DNA from: Haloarcula halophila
GTDB lineage: Archaea; Halobacteriota; Halobacteria; Halobacteriales; Haloarculaceae
Assembly (NCBI RefSeq): GCF_029278565.1
Contig: NZ_CP119559.1
Location: forward strand, 1,612,001-1,676,000
DNA length: 64,000 nucleotides
Direction of reading: 5' to 3'
Every line of letters begins with the position of its first letter. Position 1 is the stretch's first letter. The position numbers were made by a program, and so were the translations under genes. A model generated the notes under the pieces. It was not told where the DNA came from. It saw only the letters and a program-made list of their open reading frames with translations, and ran no database searches. Of the stretch, positions 62,137 through 64,000 are shown piece after piece.

Positions 62137-62209
62137 GTCCGGGTAGGGTAGTGGACTATCCTCTTGGCTTGCGGAGCCAGGGACCGGAGTTCAAATCTCC
62201 GTCCGGACG
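62137..62209 (+). tRNA. tRNA-Arg (GCG)
   Basis: 73-nt cloverleaf. The acceptor is GTCCGGG/TCCGGAC with a terminal G-T pair at the base of the helix. The anticodon stem TTGGC/GCCAG holds loop TTGCGGA (anticodon GCG, codons CGC/CGU). The T arm is CGGAG-TTCAAAT-CTCCG, with discriminator G. No CCA is encoded. Confidence 0.92.
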
Positions 62210-62267
62210 TTCATTGCGTTCACGACCGGCCGTGCTCCACGCTCGCGTGGAACTCCGGCCGGACGTT
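62194..62267 (+). repeat. Partial tRNA-tail copy behind tRNA-Arg(GCG)
   Basis: The acceptor end TCCGTCCGGACGTT (62198-62211) is followed by an imperfect copy TCCGGCCGGACGTT at 62254-62267. CCACGCTCGCGTGG at 62237-62250 is a self-complementary hairpin between them. It is a weaker version of the arrangement behind tRNA-Arg(CCG). Confidence 0.5.
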
Positions 62268-62420
62268 TCTGTCGACATCACACCACGAGCGACAGCGAGC
62301 GGTCCGTGAGGTCGGTGTCGACCGATCGAACGCCACGGTGTATCGCTGCTAACGGAGCTTTTTATTCCGGCATAAATATATAGGTATTATACCCACAGTA
62401 GTCGTAGCACCCGAAAGAGC

Positions 62421-63170
62421 ATGAAACGACGTGACGCGCTGACGGCTGTTTCGGCCGGTATCGCGGCGGCGAGTGGCTGCCTGGGGGGCGGAACCGCGTG
62501 CAATCCCGGCGCGGACGAGATCGCCAGTCTCCCGAGCGACTTCGGAACACCACAGGACGGTGGCTGGCGGATCGGTGAGACGAGCTATGCCGTCCGGGGA
62601 ACCGTCGTGAAACATCTGGGACTGGGCGTCCTCGTCAGCGACGGGAGCGGCCAGAAGCTGGAGTTGATCGCCCGCTATGCCGACGAGCAGATCAATCAGG
62701 ACGTGATCGAGATCGGTGATTGTGTCGAAGCGGAGGCCCCCCTGGCGCTCAACTCGTCGGCCCGGAACCGGATGCCCGTGATGGCCGTCACAGCCGACTC
62801 CTTCTCGAAGATCGGCGAGACGGACGGCGACGTTCAGGAGGTTCCGGACGCTCCCTACGTCAACGGCGAACCGGTCTCGTACAACTCGTACGACGAGTCG
62901 AATCCGGTAGCCGAAGGGACAGTCGGCGTGCGATACGAGGGGAGTGACGAGCGTGCGCCGACAGCGCGGAACCTCTTCGTATTGCACGGCGAGCGAGCGG
63001 ACCCCTGGCACGAACTCGCCGACGAGGTGTCGGCCGACCAGTCCGTTCCGGACGGCTCGTTGGCGACGTTTCCGCGGCCGGCCGACAACGAAGCGGGGCT
63101 CCTCTGGAAGGCGCCGGACCGAACCTGGGCTCGACAGTTCGGCGGCGTCGGATTCGCCGAGCGGCGCTGA
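62421..63170 (+). CDS. Predicted exported lipoprotein, OB-like
   Basis: 249 residues starting MKRRDALTAVSAGIAAASGC, a twin-arginine signal with SGC lipobox, then a Gly-rich linker. A first half of beta-strand character (YAVRGTVVKHLGLGVLVSDGSGQKLELIARY) suggests an OB- or ssDNA/anticodon-like fold. The second half (FVLHGERADPWHELADEV) is unassigned. GGTATTATA at 62383-62391 lies 30-38 nt before the ATG. Function unknown. Confidence 0.75.
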   Translation: MKRRDALTAVSAGIAAASGCLGGGTACNPGADEIASLPSDFGTPQDGGWRIGETSYAVRGTVVKHLGLGVLVSDGSGQKLELIARYADEQINQDVIEIGDCVEAEAPLALNSSARNRMPVMAVTADSFSKIGETDGDVQEVPDAPYVNGEPVSYNSYDESNPVAEGTVGVRYEGSDERAPTARNLFVLHGERADPWHELADEVSADQSVPDGSLATFPRPADNEAGLLWKAPDRTWARQFGGVGFAERR

Positions 63171-63265
63171 CGCTGTCGGCCGTGAGAGGACTGCCGACGT
63201 TCGAGCAGATACATGACAGGCGGAGAGAGCCGGAGCCTTTTGCCCGATGGCCGCCAAAGGCCGCT

Positions 63266-63877
63266 ATGCGTCCCCACCTCCGTGCCGGCATCGCCGTCTA
63301 CAACGCCGGCCGGTACCACGCCGCCCACGACGCCTGGGAGGACCGGTGGCTGGCGCTCCCGGCGGGCGAGGACGAACGATACCTCCACGGACTCATCCAG
63401 TTCACCGCCGTCGTCCACCACGGTCGAACCGAGAACTGGTCGGGCGCGGGTGGCCTCGCCGAGAGCGCCGGCGAGTACTTGGCTGAACTACCGGCCGTCT
63501 ACCGAGGCGTCGATCTGGAACCGGTCCGTCGGTTCCTCGCCCGTGTGGCCGCCGACCCGGAAGCCGTCGACTGGGCCGAGCCACCGCGACTGACTCACGA
63601 AGGCGCCGTCATCGGGTACGACGACCTCGACTTCGAGGCGACGGCGATCGCCGCGACGGTGCTTGCAGCGGCCGACGGCTACGACGAGGGACTCCTCGAA
63701 CAGGCCGTCGAGTACGCACGGGACGAACTCGACGATCGAGAAGACGGCCGGTTCGTCGGACTGGTGTTCTCGTTCGTTCGCGAGCGCGAGCAGCGGCCGG
63801 TGGTCTTCCAGCGGCTTGGTGATCACGTCCGACGGGAGCGACAGAAAGACGACGACGTGGCGGGGCTGTTCGACTGA
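63266..63877 (+). CDS. DUF309-family protein
   Basis: 203 residues from ATG 63266. The family signature is near the start: RAGIAVYNAGRYHAAHDAWEDRW, then LHGLIQFTAVVHHGRTENWSGA. This is a small helical protein of unknown function with conserved His and Trp residues. The frame opens at 63182, but the preceding 28 residues are not family-like. It adjoins the convergent epimerase gene stop-to-stop. Confidence 0.8.
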   Translation: MRPHLRAGIAVYNAGRYHAAHDAWEDRWLALPAGEDERYLHGLIQFTAVVHHGRTENWSGAGGLAESAGEYLAELPAVYRGVDLEPVRRFLARVAADPEAVDWAEPPRLTHEGAVIGYDDLDFEATAIAATVLAAADGYDEGLLEQAVEYARDELDDREDGRFVGLVFSFVREREQRPVVFQRLGDHVRRERQKDDDVAGLFD

Positions 63878-64000
63878 TCAGAGATCGGGTTCGACGACCC
63901 GCTCGCCATCCTCGAAATGTGCGGAGTTGTCCCGTGGCTCGTACCCGAGGACCTCTTTCGCGCGCTCGATGGAGTAGTACTTGCGGTCGTTGTCGGAGAT
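63878..64000 (-). CDS. NAD-dependent epimerase/dehydratase, C-terminal fragment at window edge
   Basis: Only the last 40 codons are in the window. They read ISDNDRKYYSIERAKEVLGY followed by PRDNSAHFEDGERVV, which is the typical end of haloarchaeal short-chain extended NAD-dependent sugar epimerase/dehydratases, including uronate-type dehydrogenases. The catalytic region lies beyond the window, so the substrate is unknown. Confidence 0.7.
   Translation of the reverse strand: MSDNDRKYYSIERAKEVLGYEPRDNSAHFEDGERVVEPDL

Overview
This window is chromosomal DNA of a halophilic archaeon (class Halobacteria). The proteins are highly acidic and the coding DNA is GC-rich. Many genes have a TATA-like element about 25-32 nt before an ATG, as expected for leaderless transcripts. 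There are Tat-type lipoproteins, a doublet archaeal histone, an archaeal CCA-adding enzyme, rpl10e, a bacterial-type leucyl-tRNA synthetase and an archaellum plus chemotaxis cluster with CheF and a HEAT-repeat partner. A Haloarcula/Halomicrobium-like relative is my guess; no marker fixes the genus.

Layout. (1) 1-14.8 kb: the end of a sugar nucleotidyltransferase, then a starch/maltodextrin island. It holds an ABC importer (binding lipoprotein, two permeases, and a separated MalK-type ATPase), a GH13 amylase-type enzyme, two unlike GH15 glucoamylase-type enzymes (one a predicted exported lipoprotein), a YbhN-like membrane protein and a TrmB-type sugar regulator. (2) 14.8-26.9 kb: housekeeping and stress genes (a pilin, a xi-class GST, rpl10e, an alanine dehydrogenase/ornithine cyclodeaminase family enzyme, leuS, hsp20-bcp, pheA, an aldo/keto reductase) interrupted by a TnpB-only insertion element. 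(3) 27-51.7 kb: a motility super-cluster with cheF, a cheB-cheA-cheR-HEAT operon, cheW, a KaiC-like ATPase, a small winged-helix regulator, two archaellins, cheY-cheC-cheD and arlCE-F-G-H-I-J. A duplicated gene pair (small exported protein plus polytopic GT-C-like membrane protein) occurs once at the edge and once inside this region. (4) 51.7-64 kb: an M29 peptidase, a Brp/Blh homologue lacking its usual histidine pair, 6-phosphogluconate dehydrogenase, an anchored 2Fe-2S ferredoxin, three tRNAs with tRNA-tail repeats behind two of them, cca, an HDAC-family gene beside the histone gene, an RPA-type ssDNA-binding protein and small lipoproteins.

Most interesting result: the promoters of the motility cluster share an inverted-repeat operator, TATC-N6-GATA. 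Six perfect copies lie before the winged-helix gene, the 3-TM gene, archaellin 1, cheY-C-D, arlCE-J and the first exported/GT-C-like pair. Two one-mismatch copies lie in the cheB/cheW divergent promoter and before archaellin 2. In most promoters it sits about 10-16 nt upstream of the TATA element, but at the winged-helix gene it abuts TATA. This suggests that the 111-residue winged-helix protein (or a relative) represses itself and activates a motility regulon. It also ties the uncharacterised exported/GT-C-like pair to motility. Everything here comes from reading the sequence; no database search or folding was run.
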